A DNA stretch of 64,000 bases from Rhodospirillaceae bacterium (GCA_009772935.1 WOUR01000014.1:124001-188000); one strand, 5' to 3'. Shown: positions 1-12,425, numbered from the stretch's first letter. A program made the numbers and translations. Notes: generated by a model from the sequence alone, not told the origin.

Positions 1-818
1 TGCCGATGCAGAAGGCCCTCGGGAGCGGCACCGTGATCGTCGACAACAAGGGCGGCGGCGGGGGCAGCATCGCCCATGAGTTCGTGGCCAAGCAGCCGGC
101 GGATGGCCATTGGCTGGTGGTGAGCGCCAACAACCTGCCGCTCTATCCCCACATCGTGGCCAAGCTCGGCTTCGATGCGAAGACGGCGTTCGTGCCGATC
201 GGTTTCATCGCCAAGCAGGAGTCCGTGCTCGTGGGCAGCCTCGATGCGCCGTGGCCGGACCTCAAGGCGATCATCGCCGCGGCGAAGGCGGCACCCGGTT
301 CGGTGCAGTACGGCACGGCGGGCCTGACCACGCCGATGCACCTGTCGACCGAGCAGTTCGCGATGCTGAACGGCATCAAGCTCACGCACGTGCCATTCCG
401 CGGGACAGGCCCCTTGGTCACCGACCTGCTGGGCGGCCACATCAAGCTCGGCATGTCGAGCATCACCAGCGTGGCGCCGCAGATCGCGGCCGGCAAGCTC
501 AAGCCCTACGCGATGGCGTCCCTGGAGCGCTCATCGGTCGCCCCGACCATCCCGACCTTCAAGGAACTGGGCGCCGGCGACGTCGACGGCACGATCGTCT
601 ACACGCTGCTGGCGCCCGCCGGCACGCCGCCGGCGGTCGTCGCCAAGCTGAACCAGGCACTGAACGCCGCAGTGGCGACGCCGGCGCAGAAGCAGGATCT
701 GGCAAAGCGCGGCTTCGTCGCGATGGGCGGCACGCCGGAGCAGTTGGCCGACTGGCTCAAGGTGCAGGAACCTATCTGGGTGCCGGTGCTCAAGGCCGCC
801 GGCGTCAAGCCGGAATAG
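1..818 (+). CDS. Tripartite tricarboxylate transporter substrate-binding protein (Bug/TctC family), 5' truncated by the window
   Basis: This is the C-terminal part of a periplasmic solute-binding protein of the Bug/TctC family, which captures carboxylates for TctAB-type transporters or acts as an orphan sensor. The frame is open from the first base, so the true start and signal peptide lie upstream; about 270 residues remain of a usual 320. Family features visible are the Gly-rich segment after VIVDNKGG, the YGTAG stretch and the THVPFRGTGP motif followed by a DLLGGHIKLG loop. No tctA or tctB gene is in the window. The ligand cannot be inferred. Confidence 0.9.
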   Translation, partial: PMQKALGSGTVIVDNKGGGGGSIAHEFVAKQPADGHWLVVSANNLPLYPHIVAKLGFDAKTAFVPIGFIAKQESVLVGSLDAPWPDLKAIIAAAKAAPGSVQYGTAGLTTPMHLSTEQFAMLNGIKLTHVPFRGTGPLVTDLLGGHIKLGMSSITSVAPQIAAGKLKPYAMASLERSSVAPTIPTFKELGAGDVDGTIVYTLLAPAGTPPAVVAKLNQALNAAVATPAQKQDLAKRGFVAMGGTPEQLADWLKVQEPIWVPVLKAAGVKPE

Positions 819-853
819 CCTGGCGACATTTCGATCCTGCCGCTGGCGCCCCG

Positions 854-867
854 TTGACGCAGGTCAA
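854..867. promoter_or_regulatory. FNR/FixK-type box upstream of the first universal stress protein
   Basis: TTGACGCAGGTCAA is a perfect TTGAC-N4-GTCAA dyad, the form recognised by FNR/FixK-class CRP-family regulators in Alphaproteobacteria. Its centre is about 58 bp before the ATG at 919. If it occupied a class II position near -41.5, transcription would start about 17 bases before the ATG. This suggests activation under low oxygen; the regulator is not in the window. Confidence 0.6.
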
Positions 868-918
868 CGCCGGGAACCGACGTTCTCTTTACGCTGGGTA
901 ATATTGAAGGGGAGGCGC

Positions 919-1758
919 ATGCGTTCGATTCTCGTCACTGTCGATGACACACCGTCCGCCGTCGCCGCGAGGGGGCTTGCTGCAGCGCTCGCTCGCCAAT
1001 GCGGCGCCCGGGTGAGGGGCGTGACAGCGCTCGATGTCAGCGATCTCGATCGCGCCGAGCCGGTGCCGATTGGCGGCGTGCAATACGCCTACGACCGCTT
1101 GCAGCATCGCAAGCAGCTCGCGGACGAGCGGCGCGCAAGAATCGCCGAACTGCCGGACGTGTTCCGGCGATGCCTGGCGGACGAAGGCATGGATGCCGAA
1201 TGCGCCACGATGGAAGCGAACGTGCGCGATGGATTGCTTCGGATGATCGAGACGTGCGACCTGGTCGTGACCGGCCGGGATGCCGAGTTTCATCTCGAGG
1301 CAGTCGAAGGAGTCACACCGCTCGTCCACCACATCATCTCCAAGGGGTGTCGTCCCGTCGTGGTGACGGGGCCCGAGTGGGTCGAGAAGGGGGCCGTCCT
1401 GGTGGCCTACGATGGAAGCGCGCCGGCCGCGAAGGCATTGCAGGTCGCGGCACTGATGGGGATTTTCGGAACCTCCAGGGCGCGTATCCTGTCGATCGGG
1501 CGGGAGCAGTCCGCCGCCCTGTCGGTTGCCGAACGAGCCGGTTCGTTCCTGGCACTGCATGGGGTCGATGCGGACCTCGAGGCGGTTGCAACGAGCGAGA
1601 GCCCAGCCGATGTCCTGCTGCGGCGCGCTTCGGAAACGGGTGCGCGACTGCTGGTCATGGGAGCCTTCGGTCATCGTGGAGTCCGGGAAATTCTCTTCGG
1701 CTCGACCACACGGCACCTGTTCGACAGCGCTCCGGTTCCACTTTTCATCTACCACTGA
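919..1758 (+). CDS. Universal stress protein with two UspA domains
   Basis: A 279-residue protein with two tandem Usp domains (about 1-152 and 155-279). The second domain ends with the ATP-binding signature G-x2-G-x9-G-S/T (GAFG then GST) close to the C-terminus. The first domain lacks a clear version of it. The ATG at 919 follows an AAGGGGAGG ribosome-binding site and is preferred to a TTG at 904. An FNR/FixK box lies upstream. A second Usp gene of the same length and a P-type ATPase follow. Tandem Usp proteins typically aid survival under hypoxia or energy stress; a specific role is not visible here. Confidence 0.9.
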   Translation: MRSILVTVDDTPSAVAARGLAAALARQCGARVRGVTALDVSDLDRAEPVPIGGVQYAYDRLQHRKQLADERRARIAELPDVFRRCLADEGMDAECATMEANVRDGLLRMIETCDLVVTGRDAEFHLEAVEGVTPLVHHIISKGCRPVVVTGPEWVEKGAVLVAYDGSAPAAKALQVAALMGIFGTSRARILSIGREQSAALSVAERAGSFLALHGVDADLEAVATSESPADVLLRRASETGARLLVMGAFGHRGVREILFGSTTRHLFDSAPVPLFIYH

Positions 1759-1767
1759 GCGATTGAG

Positions 1768-1799
1768 CCTTGATCTGGGTCGGTTGACCCAGATCAAGG
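1768..1799. promoter_or_regulatory. 14-bp inverted repeat overlapping an FNR/FixK-type box
   Basis: CCTTGATCTGGGTC and GACCCAGATCAAGG form perfect 14-bp arms around a GGTT loop. The right part contains TTGACCCAGATCAA (1784-1797), an FNR/FixK box. The left arm carries another TTGAT half-site. It lies 9 bp after the first Usp stop and about 95 bp before the second Usp ATG. It could act as an operator, as a hairpin ending the first transcript, or both. No U-tract follows, so an intrinsic terminator is less likely. Confidence 0.6.
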
Positions 1800-1892
1800 G
1801 CAGGTGCGCGAGCATTCTCCAGAATTGCACAGCATGTGAAATGGACCGGTCGACGGTTCTTCACGCTGGGTTCAATCAACGGGAGAAGCGAT

Positions 1893-2732
1893 ATGATCAC
1901 GACCCGCAGGATCTACATGCCGCTGGCGACCTATCCGGAGGCGGTCGACGATGAGGCCGTCCTGGCGGCTGCCGGCTTCGCCGTGTCGCTGGGAGGGACG
2001 CTCGAGGTCACGACGTTCTCCGTCGACATTCCGCGGGTACCATCGCCACTGGCCGGCCTTTTGATCGACATTCCCGCTCTGGTTCAGGCGGCCGAGGACA
2101 AGAGCCGGTCGGAATGCGGCCGCCTCCACAACCTGATACGCGGGATCGGCGCGCCTACCGCCGTGAACTGTTCGAGCAGGGAGGTCCTGCTGAGCGGACT
2201 GCTCGAAGCGGCCGCCGCCGAGGCTCGGTACTACGACCTGGCAGTGCTTCCCTGGTCGCAGGACACGGTATCCGCCCAGCATCTGCTTGAGACCGTCGTC
2301 TTCGGATCCGGTCGGCCCGCCATTCTGGTGCCGGGCTCCGCACGGCCGCCCGCCAGGCTGGATCATGTCGCAATTGCGTGGGATGGCAGCCGGGTCGCCG
2401 CCCGGGCGCTCGGGGATGTCCTTCCACTCCTGGCGGAGGGCGGTCGTGTCACGGTGTTGACGGTCCGTGATGAGAAGCCCTTGGCCGGTGCCGCTCTCGC
2501 CGGTCTTCTTGCCGCCTCGCTGGAGAAGCGGGGCGTGAAGGCAGATCCGATCGAAATCGCTCTCGGCGATCGGACGATCGCCGAGGCGTTGCAGGAGAAG
2601 GCCCTGGCGGAGGGAGCGCAGATTCTTGCCATGGGAGGGTTCGGCCATTCCCGCATCCGCGACTTCGTCCTTGGCGGTGCAACGACGGGCGTGTTCGCGG
2701 ATCCCCGCCTGCCGGTATTGCTCTCGCACTGA
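1893..2732 (+). CDS. Universal stress protein with two UspA domains (second copy)
   Basis: A 279-residue protein, the same length as the Usp gene just upstream, with tandem Usp folds. The C-terminal domain carries G-x2-G-x9-G-G-A-T (GGFG then GGAT), the nucleotide-binding signature. The ATG at 1893 follows GGGAGAAG; a GTG at 1836 is in frame but has no ribosome-binding site. The FNR/FixK box at 1784-1797 precedes it. The P-type ATPase starts 20 bp after its stop and is probably co-transcribed. The N-terminal half diverges clearly from its neighbour, so this is an old duplication. Confidence 0.9.
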   Translation: MITTRRIYMPLATYPEAVDDEAVLAAAGFAVSLGGTLEVTTFSVDIPRVPSPLAGLLIDIPALVQAAEDKSRSECGRLHNLIRGIGAPTAVNCSSREVLLSGLLEAAAAEARYYDLAVLPWSQDTVSAQHLLETVVFGSGRPAILVPGSARPPARLDHVAIAWDGSRVAARALGDVLPLLAEGGRVTVLTVRDEKPLAGAALAGLLAASLEKRGVKADPIEIALGDRTIAEALQEKALAEGAQILAMGGFGHSRIRDFVLGGATTGVFADPRLPVLLSH

Positions 2733-2752
2733 CCCCGAGGGAGTTCGCGACC

Positions 2753-5548
2753 ATGCGGAGGTCGACTTCGACAGCCTCAGGGGCAAGAGCCTCGGGACGG
2801 CCCGATGCGTCAGGGGCGGTCAATACGCCGCTCGACCTCAATCGCGATTGGCATGCCCTGCAGGTGGTCGAATGCCAGGCAGCGCTCGACTCCCAAGCCA
2901 ACGGCCTCGACGCGACCGACGCAGCGCGACGGCTGGCGATCTGGGGACCGAACCGCCTGCCGCAGGGGCGTCGTCGCGGCCCGCTCCTGCGCCTAGCCGA
3001 GCAGTTCCACAATCTCTTCATCTACGTGCTTATGGCAGCGGGCGTCGTGGCGGCGGCGCTGGACCACATTGTCGACGCGCTGGTGATCTTCGCGGTCGTG
3101 ATCGCCAACGCGGTGATCGGCTTCGTTCAGGAGGGGCGCGCGGAGAAGGCGCTCGAGGCGATCCGCGGCCTGATCGATCCGCGTGCCTCCGTGATGCGCA
3201 ACGGTCATCGCCAGACTGTTCCCGCCGACCAGATCGTGCCCGGTGACGTCGTGTTGCTCGAAGCCGGCGATCGCGTTCCGGCCGACCTGCGGCTCGTAAA
3301 GGCGCGCAACCTCCGGATCGACGAGGCGATACTGACCGGCGAGTCGGTCCCGGTCGACAAGGCGCTCGGACCGGTCGACGTCGCCGCCCCTCTGGGGGAT
3401 CGGCTGTGCATGGCGCACTCCGGGACATTCGTCACGTCCGGTCAGGGGGCGGGCGTCGTGATCGGCACCGGCGCGGCCACGGAACTGGGGCGGATCAGCG
3501 TGATGATTGGTGCCGTCGAACGGCTGGCGACACCGCTCGTCCGGCAGATGGATCAGTTCGCACGGCAGATCACCCTGGCGATTCTCGGGGTATCCGCGCT
3601 CGTCTTCCTGTATGCGGCCTTCGCCCAGGCCTATGCTTTCGACGAGGCCTTCATGGCAGTCGTCGGCCTGGCCGTCGCCGCCATTCCCGAAGGTCTGCCT
3701 GCGGTGATGACGATCACGCTTGCCGTCGGCGTCCAGCGCATGGCGCGGCGCAATGCCATCATCCGTCGCCTGCCGGCGGTGGAGACGCTGGGCGCGGTCT
3801 CCGTGATCTGTTCCGACAAGACCGGAACCCTGACCCGCAACGAGATGACCGTCACCGCCGTCGTGACGGCGGATCGGCGGATCGTCGTGGAAGGGGTCGG
3901 CTATCGTCCCGAGGGCGGGTTTGCGGTCGAGGGCGGGGAGGCGGTCGATCCCGCCGCCGATCCCGTTCTCGAGGACCTCACGCTGGCCGCCCTTCTGTGC
4001 AACGACGCCGAAATCCGGCCGTCGGGCGAGGAGTGGATCGTCGACGGCGACCCGATGGAGGGCGCGCTCGTCTCGCTGGCCTGCAAGGCGGGACACGACA
4101 CCACGGCGGCGCGGACGGGCTTCGTCCGGCGCGACGAGATTCCCTTCGATGCGCGCCACCGCTACATGGCGACGCTGAACGTCCGCGATGGACGGCGACC
4201 TGCCGCCTATGTGAAGGGGGCGCCGGAACGCATTGTCGAGATGTGTGCGTGGGCGGCCACGCAGGAAGGCGAAGCACTAATCGACCTGGATTGGTGGCGT
4301 CGCGAGATCGAGCGGCTCGGGACCGAGGGCCAGCGCGTCATCGCCATCGCTCGCAGGACCCTGCCGGAGCAAGCCGGCGAGATCGCGCCCGCCGACGTCG
4401 AGGGAGGGCTCACGTTGCTCGGCCTCGTGGGCCTGATCGATCCACCGCGGCCGGAAGCCGTGGCCGCCGTTGCCGAGTGCCGGTCAGCCGGCATCCGCGT
4501 CAAGATGATCACCGGCGATCATGCTTCCACCGCGCGCGCCATCGCCCTGCAACTCGGGCTCGCGGCAGACCCTCTGACTGTCACCGGACAGGAACTCGAC
4601 GGCCTGGATGAGGCCGAGTTCAAGCACCGAGCGCAGGTCTCGACGGTGTTTGCGCGCACCAGCCCCGAGCACAAGCTCCGTCTCGTGGAGGCTTTGCAGC
4701 AGGATGGGTCCGTGATCGCAATGACCGGTGACGGGGTCAACGATGCCCCGGCGCTCAAGCGCGCCGACGTCGGCGTCGCCATGGGAGGCAAGGGTACCGA
4801 GGCCGCCAAGGAGGCGAGCGAGATGGTGCTCGCCGACGACAACTTCGCCTCCATCGTGGCGGCGGTGCGCGAGGGGCGGACCGTCTACGACAATCTCACC
4901 AAGGTCATCACGTGGACGCTGCCCACCAACGGCGGCGAGGCGATGGCGATCGTCCTCGCCATCCTGCTAGGCCTGACTCTGCCGGTGACGCCGGTCCAGA
5001 TCCTCTGGGTCAACATGATCACGGCGGTTGCCCTCGGCCTCACGCTGGCTTTCGAACCCACCGAACCGGGCGCCATGTGGCGGCCGGCCCGCCGGGCCGG
5101 GGAGCGGATACTGTCCGGACGGCTCCTGTGGCGCATCCTGTTCGTCTCGGTCCTGATGGTCGCCGGAACCTTCGGGATGTTCGGCTGGGCGGAGGCCCGC
5201 GGGCTTCCGATCGAGACCGCGCGGACCATCGTGGTCAACACGCTGGTGGTGATGGAGATCTTCTATCTGTTCAGCGTGCGCTACGTTCACGGCACCTCGC
5301 TGACCTGGCGCGGGATCTTCGGTACGCAGGCCGTCCTGATCGGCGTCGGGATCATCGTCCTTGCCCAGTTCGCCTTCACCTATCTGCCGCCGATGCAGGC
5401 GGTCTTCGGTACGCGCGATCTGTCCATCGGCGATGGTGTGGCAATCATCGGGGTGGGGGTGGCGCTGCTCGTCGTCGTCGAGATCGAGAAACGCCTGTTC
5501 GCCTTGCTCGGCCGGCGTTCAGGCGACCAGGCACGTCCCGCGCGTTAG
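2753..5548 (+). CDS. Cation-transporting P-type ATPase (P2-like, Ca2+/Na+/K+-ATPase type)
   Basis: A 931-residue ion pump of the inner membrane. In order: an N-terminal cation-ATPase domain (about 25-95), first membrane helices, the actuator domain with LTGES, the PEGLP motif of the ion-binding helix, the phosphorylation site CSDKTGTLT with Asp355, the nucleotide-binding domain with KGAPE, the hinge TGDGVNDAP, then about six C-terminal helices. PEGLP rather than a CPC motif excludes heavy-metal P1B pumps and points to P2-type Ca2+, Na+ or K+ transport; the ion cannot be fixed. It follows the second Usp gene by 20 bp, in the same arrangement as hypoxia-regulated Usp/CtpF modules in mycobacteria. 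The start uses ATG 2753 after CCGAGGGAG. Confidence 0.92.
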   Translation: MRRSTSTASGARASGRPDASGAVNTPLDLNRDWHALQVVECQAALDSQANGLDATDAARRLAIWGPNRLPQGRRRGPLLRLAEQFHNLFIYVLMAAGVVAAALDHIVDALVIFAVVIANAVIGFVQEGRAEKALEAIRGLIDPRASVMRNGHRQTVPADQIVPGDVVLLEAGDRVPADLRLVKARNLRIDEAILTGESVPVDKALGPVDVAAPLGDRLCMAHSGTFVTSGQGAGVVIGTGAATELGRISVMIGAVERLATPLVRQMDQFARQITLAILGVSALVFLYAAFAQAYAFDEAFMAVVGLAVAAIPEGLPAVMTITLAVGVQRMARRNAIIRRLPAVETLGAVSVICSDKTGTLTRNEMTVTAVVTADRRIVVEGVGYRPEGGFAVEGGEAVDPAADPVLEDLTLAALLCNDAEIRPSGEEWIVDGDPMEGALVSLACKAGHDTTAARTGFVRRDEIPFDARHRYMATLNVRDGRRPAAYVKGAPERIVEMCAWAATQEGEALIDLDWWRREIERLGTEGQRVIAIARRTLPEQAGEIAPADVEGGLTLLGLVGLIDPPRPEAVAAVAECRSAGIRVKMITGDHASTARAIALQLGLAADPLTVTGQELDGLDEAEFKHRAQVSTVFARTSPEHKLRLVEALQQDGSVIAMTGDGVNDAPALKRADVGVAMGGKGTEAAKEASEMVLADDNFASIVAAVREGRTVYDNLTKVITWTLPTNGGEAMAIVLAILLGLTLPVTPVQILWVNMITAVALGLTLAFEPTEPGAMWRPARRAGERILSGRLLWRILFVSVLMVAGTFGMFGWAEARGLPIETARTIVVNTLVVMEIFYLFSVRYVHGTSLTWRGIFGTQAVLIGVGIIVLAQFAFTYLPPMQAVFGTRDLSIGDGVAIIGVGVALLVVVEIEKRLFALLGRRSGDQARPAR

Positions 5549-6219
5549 AACCAGATGTTCATCGGCAGGCCGTGGCGATCACGGTTCTGCTCGGAACCCA
5601 GGCGCGTCGCCGTTCCTTGGGCGATCAGCAGGGCGGTGCGGCAGACGGCCATGGCATCGAGCACGTCGTCGCGGGCCGCACCGGGCAGCGATCGCGGCTC
5701 CCACGGGAAGCCGTGGCGCGCGAGCAGGTCGAGGCGCTCGGTGAATCCGTCAGGGCGGCGCTTCTTGCTGAGCATGGGCTTGCCCTTGTTCATGCGCGCG
5801 AAGGCGAGTTCGGGATGCGCTTCGTGAACGATCGAGCGCAAGGCCTCGTTGCCGCGCATCAGGGCGTCGACCTCGCGCATCTTCGGGAAGAGATGGAAGG
5901 TCTGTCGGGTCAATCCGACGCCCAGCGTCCGGCTGATGGCATTGGCCTCGCCGTAGGTGGTGCAATCGAGCGCGGGGCGGCAGGGCGTGGGGAAGACCGA
6001 GCTCGCCTTCCCGGGCAGGAGCGCGCGGGCTTCGCGTTCGCAGGCGCGGCCGGGGCGAGGCATATCGAGGAGTCCGATCGGCATGTCGACGGCCAGAACG
6101 GACAGACCCTCGCAGGCTTCCGCGAGGGTCTTCACGACCGCTATCTCCAGGACACCGTCGCCGTCGCGCCGGCAGACCACCCAGCCGGTGCGGCAGCCGT
6201 CGGCGCCGGCGACGATCAA
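5545..6219 (-). CDS. DUF429 family protein
   Basis: A 224-residue protein matching the DUF429 family, thought to have an RNase H-like fold. Visible features are the N-terminal GADGCRTGWVV strand-turn with its conserved Asp, the central VDMPIGLLD motif and a late ARDDVLDAMAV acidic helix, which together resemble an acidic metal site. The start is a TTG (MIVAG), because the conserved N-terminal strand begins there and no ATG fits. It starts 8 bp after the icd stop, so it is probably co-transcribed. Its 3' end overlaps the convergent ATPase gene by 4 bp. The function is unknown. Confidence 0.75.
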   Translation of the reverse strand: MIVAGADGCRTGWVVCRRDGDGVLEIAVVKTLAEACEGLSVLAVDMPIGLLDMPRPGRACEREARALLPGKASSVFPTPCRPALDCTTYGEANAISRTLGVGLTRQTFHLFPKMREVDALMRGNEALRSIVHEAHPELAFARMNKGKPMLSKKRRPDGFTERLDLLARHGFPWEPRSLPGAARDDVLDAMAVCRTALLIAQGTATRLGSEQNRDRHGLPMNIWF

Positions 6220-6226
6220 TCGAGGC

Positions 6227-7444
6227 CTACCAGCTGGCCATCTGGGTCTTGAGGTTGCCGTCGAGCACGGCCAGGAACTCCTCGGTGGTCAGGTAGGCCT
6301 GGTTCATGCCGATCAGCAGCGCCAGGTCCTTGGTCATCCTGCCGCTCTCCACCGCCTCGACGCAGACCTTCTCGAGAGCCTCGGCGAACTTCACCACCTC
6401 GGGCGTGTCGTCGAACGTGCCGCGGTACTTCAGCGCCTGCGTCCAGGCGAAGATCGAGGCGATCGGGTTGGTCGAGGTCGGCTTGCCCTGCTGGTGCTCG
6501 CGGTAGTGGCGCGTCACCGTGCCGTGGGCGGCCTCGGCCTCGACCGTCTTTCCGTCCGGCGTCAGCAGCACCGAGGTCATGAGGCCGAGCGAGCCGAAGC
6601 CCTGGGCCACCGTGTCGGACTGCACGTCGCCGTCGTAGTTCTTGCAGGCCCAGACGAACTCGCCGTGCCACTTGAGGGCGGAGGCGACCATGTCGTCGAT
6701 CAGGCGGTGCTGGTAGTGGATGTTCTTCGCCTTGAACCTGTCGGCGAACTCCTTGTCGTAGATCTCCTGGAACAGGTCCTTGAAGCGGCCGTCGTAGCGC
6801 TTGAGGATCGTGTTCTTGGTCGACAGGTAGACCGGCCAGCCGCGCATCAGGCCGTAATTGAACGAGCTGCGTGCGAAGCCGATGATCGACTCGTCGAGGT
6901 TGTACATCGTCATGGCGACGCCGCCGGCCGGGAAGTCGAACACCTCGTGCTCGATGACCTTGCCGTCCTCGCCTTCGAAGCGGACGGTGAGCTTGCCCTT
7001 GCCCGGCACCACGAAGTCGGTGGCGCGATACTGGTCGCCGAACGCGTGGCGGCCGATGACGATCGGATGTGTCCAGCCGGGGACGAGGCGCGGCACGTTC
7101 TTGCAGACGATCGGTTCGCGGAAGATGGTGCCGCCGATGATGTTGCGGATGGTGCCGTTCGGCGACCGCCACATCTCCCGGAGATTGAACTCCTTCACGC
7201 GCGCTTCGTCCGGCGTGATCGTCGCGCACTTCACCGCGACGCCGTACTTCTTCGTAGCCTCGGCCGATTCGACGGTCACCTTGTCGCCGGTCCTGTCGCG
7301 ATTCTCGATCCCGAGGTCGTAGTACTTCAGGTCGATGTCGAGATAGGGAAGGATCAGCTTGTCCTTGATGAATGCCCAGATGATGCGGGTCATCTCGTCG
7401 CCATCCATCTCGACGACCGGGTTCTTCACCTTGATCTTCGGCAT
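6227..7444 (-). CDS. icd: NADP-dependent isocitrate dehydrogenase, dimeric (eukaryote-like) type
   Basis: A 405-residue cytoplasmic enzyme converting isocitrate to 2-oxoglutarate with NADP+. It begins [21 protein letters not shown], typical of the type II homodimeric family also found in mitochondria. The metal/substrate region with DDMVASALK and the cofactor region with [14 protein letters not shown] are intact. Length matches the family. A monomeric isocitrate dehydrogenase gene lies 80 bp upstream with a terminator between, so the two are separately transcribed. The DUF429 gene follows. Confidence 0.95.
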   Translation of the reverse strand: MPKIKVKNPVVEMDGDEMTRIIWAFIKDKLILPYLDIDLKYYDLGIENRDRTGDKVTVESAEATKKYGVAVKCATITPDEARVKEFNLREMWRSPNGTIRNIIGGTIFREPIVCKNVPRLVPGWTHPIVIGRHAFGDQYRATDFVVPGKGKLTVRFEGEDGKVIEHEVFDFPAGGVAMTMYNLDESIIGFARSSFNYGLMRGWPVYLSTKNTILKRYDGRFKDLFQEIYDKEFADRFKAKNIHYQHRLIDDMVASALKWHGEFVWACKNYDGDVQSDTVAQGFGSLGLMTSVLLTPDGKTVEAEAAHGTVTRHYREHQQGKPTSTNPIASIFAWTQALKYRGTFDDTPEVVKFAEALEKVCVEAVESGRMTKDLALLIGMNQAYLTTEEFLAVLDGNLKTQMASW

Positions 7445-7479
7445 CTTCCGGACCTCACACTTCCCGTAACGCGCAATCT

Positions 7480-7510
7480 AAAAAGCCGCCCCGGTTGCCC
7501 GAGGCGGCTC
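7480..7510 (-). terminator. Rho-independent terminator after the monomeric isocitrate dehydrogenase
   Basis: Read on the minus strand, AGCCGCC-TCGGGCAACCGG-GGCGGCT forms a strong GC stem and is followed by a run of Ts. It sits 15 bp after the stop of the monomeric dehydrogenase gene and before the start of icd. Confidence 0.8.
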
Positions 7511-7524
7511 GACCTGTCGGCCTT

Positions 7525-10517
<2,993 letters not shown>

Positions 10518-10633
10518 GAAAGCTGCTTTTCTGTTACGATCCAGCGCGTTTCCGCGCAGGCATGACGTGGTATTGTTACGCAAAGGCTGGCTGCGACGCC
10601 AATGGGGATGGTGGTCGCACCGTTGGGAGGGCG

Positions 10634-11695
10634 ATGTCACGAACTGTTTTCGGGCTGGTCGCTATGGGCGCGGTTGTGATCGCGATTGCGCTCGGCGTCG
10701 CGTGGCGCGGTAAATTGAGCGAGCAGGCGGCCATCGACAAACCTGTCAAACCCGTCATCGGCGGACCGGCTGCCGAGCCCGTGGCCGCACCCACCGCCGC
10801 GCGTGACGCTGCGCCGGCCGCACCGACCGTTCCGGCGGTCGTGCCGGTCCCTGCCGTCGCCGTCCCCCTGCCTTCGTTCGACGTCGCGCGGATCGGTACG
10901 GATGGCCGGGCGGTGATTGCGGGTCGGGCGGCGCCCAGCGCCAGGATCGTGCTGCTGGACGGCGGCAAGGAGATCGCCAAGGGCGAATCCGACGCGCGCG
11001 GGGAGTGGGTCATCATCGTCCAGGACCCTCCGCTTGCGGTCGGCCAGCATGAGTTGCGCGTGGTGCAGCATATCGAGGGCAAGGCGCCGCTCACGTCGGA
11101 GCAGGCGGTGGTGGCCGTCGTGCCGGAGCCGCCCGCGGCGAACGCGCCCGCCCAGCCGCGCGCGGAGACGCTGGTCATGATCTCTCCGCCGGCCGGCGCC
11201 GCGACGCTCGTGCAGCCGCCCACAGCCGCCGGGCTGCCGAAGTCGGCCGACCTCTCCGTTTCGACTCTGGATTACGACGACGGCGGGTATGTCACCGTGT
11301 CGGGCCTCGCCGCACCGGGCACCGTCGTCAGGGCCTATGTGAACGACAGGATGGTCGCCGAAGGCAGGGCGGCCTCCGACGGACGCTGGCGGCTCAAGCC
11401 GGCGGATCCGATCGACCCCGGCAAGCACCTTCTCCGGCTCGACCGCATCGCCACGGACGGCAAGCCGGTCGCGCGTCTCGAACTGCCGTTCGATCGCGTG
11501 GTCGTGGCCCCCGTTTCCAGCACCGACGGCCGGCGGCTTCACATCGTGAAGGGCGACAATCTCTGGAACATCGCCCAGGCGCACTATGGGGCGGGCTGGC
11601 GTCACACCGTCATTTTCGCCGCAAACAAGGATCAGGTTAAGAATCCCCATCTGATATACCCGGGACAAATCCTCAGCCTGCCGAAGGTCAACTAA
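10634..11695 (+). CDS. Membrane-anchored LysM domain protein
   Basis: A 353-residue protein. One N-terminal membrane helix (about 5-22) is followed by an Ala/Pro/Val-rich linker, then two Ig/adhesion-like repeats (about 75-150 and 205-285, each with a GRA/GLAAP turn and a GxW strand), and a C-terminal LysM domain (about 300-353: IVKGDNLWNIAQAHYG, YPGQILSLP). LysM binds peptidoglycan, so the protein should tether the inner membrane to the wall. The ATG at 10634 follows GGGAGGG and is preferred to ATG 10562. It lies 28 bp upstream of psd and may be co-transcribed. Confidence 0.85.
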   Translation: MSRTVFGLVAMGAVVIAIALGVAWRGKLSEQAAIDKPVKPVIGGPAAEPVAAPTAARDAAPAAPTVPAVVPVPAVAVPLPSFDVARIGTDGRAVIAGRAAPSARIVLLDGGKEIAKGESDARGEWVIIVQDPPLAVGQHELRVVQHIEGKAPLTSEQAVVAVVPEPPAANAPAQPRAETLVMISPPAGAATLVQPPTAAGLPKSADLSVSTLDYDDGGYVTVSGLAAPGTVVRAYVNDRMVAEGRAASDGRWRLKPADPIDPGKHLLRLDRIATDGKPVARLELPFDRVVVAPVSSTDGRRLHIVKGDNLWNIAQAHYGAGWRHTVIFAANKDQVKNPHLIYPGQILSLPKVN

Positions 11696-11723
11696 CCTTC
11701 GGACAACAGAGAGCGCGCGACTC

Positions 11724-12416
11724 ATGCTTGCCAATTTCCTGGTGCCGATCCTCGAGGACGGTTGGCGCTTCATCGCCCTTTTTGCCGCCGCGACCTTCCT
11801 GGCCGCGCTGACCGGCGTGGCTTGGCTGTTCTGGCCGATGCTCATCGTGACCCTGTGGTCGATCTACTTCTTCCGCGATCCGTCCCGGGGCGTGCCGCAG
11901 GATGACGGGCTGCTGATCGCGCCGGCCGACGGGCTGGTGCAGATGGTCGTCGATGCCGTGCCGCCCCAGGAGCTGGGCCTCGGCGACAAGCCGCTGACGC
12001 GGGTCTCGATCTTCCTCAGCGTCTTCGACGTCCACATCAACCGCAGCCCCTGCGCCGCCACCGTGGACGTCGTTGCCTATCGGCCCGGCAAGTTCCTGAG
12101 CGCCAATGCCGACAAGGCCAGCGAAGACAACGAGCGTACGGCGCTGGCGCTGCGGCGAGCGGATGGTCGGGTCATCGGCTGCGTGCAAATTGCAGGTTAC
12201 GTGGCCCGCCGTATCGTCTGCTACGTGAAGCCGGGGCAGGTGGTCGCCGCCGGGGAACGTTTCGGCCACATCCGCTTTGGTAGTCGAACGGACCTCTACC
12301 TGCCGGAAGGCGCGCGTCTTCTGGTTTCTCCGGGACAGCGGATGATCGGCGGTGAAACGGTCATGGCCGAACTCGATCCCGTGGTGACCGGACCGCGTCT
12401 CGCCGTCGAATTCTAG
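11724..12416 (+). CDS. psd: Phosphatidylserine decarboxylase proenzyme
   Basis: A 230-residue enzyme that makes phosphatidylethanolamine from phosphatidylserine at the inner membrane. It is the short type common in Alphaproteobacteria. A membrane segment lies at about 15-45. DVHINRSP and the self-cleavage site RFGSRTD are present, with cleavage expected between Gly186 and Ser187 to generate the pyruvoyl group. pssA begins 9 bp downstream, giving consecutive steps of one pathway in a single operon. Confidence 0.93.
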   Translation: MLANFLVPILEDGWRFIALFAAATFLAALTGVAWLFWPMLIVTLWSIYFFRDPSRGVPQDDGLLIAPADGLVQMVVDAVPPQELGLGDKPLTRVSIFLSVFDVHINRSPCAATVDVVAYRPGKFLSANADKASEDNERTALALRRADGRVIGCVQIAGYVARRIVCYVKPGQVVAAGERFGHIRFGSRTDLYLPEGARLLVSPGQRMIGGETVMAELDPVVTGPRLAVEF

Positions 12417-12425
12417 GGAGTCGAC

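Noticed and set aside
6216..7229. 337-codon minus-strand frame inside icd
   Set aside because: It lies entirely within the well-conserved isocitrate dehydrogenase in another frame and has a typical shadow composition.
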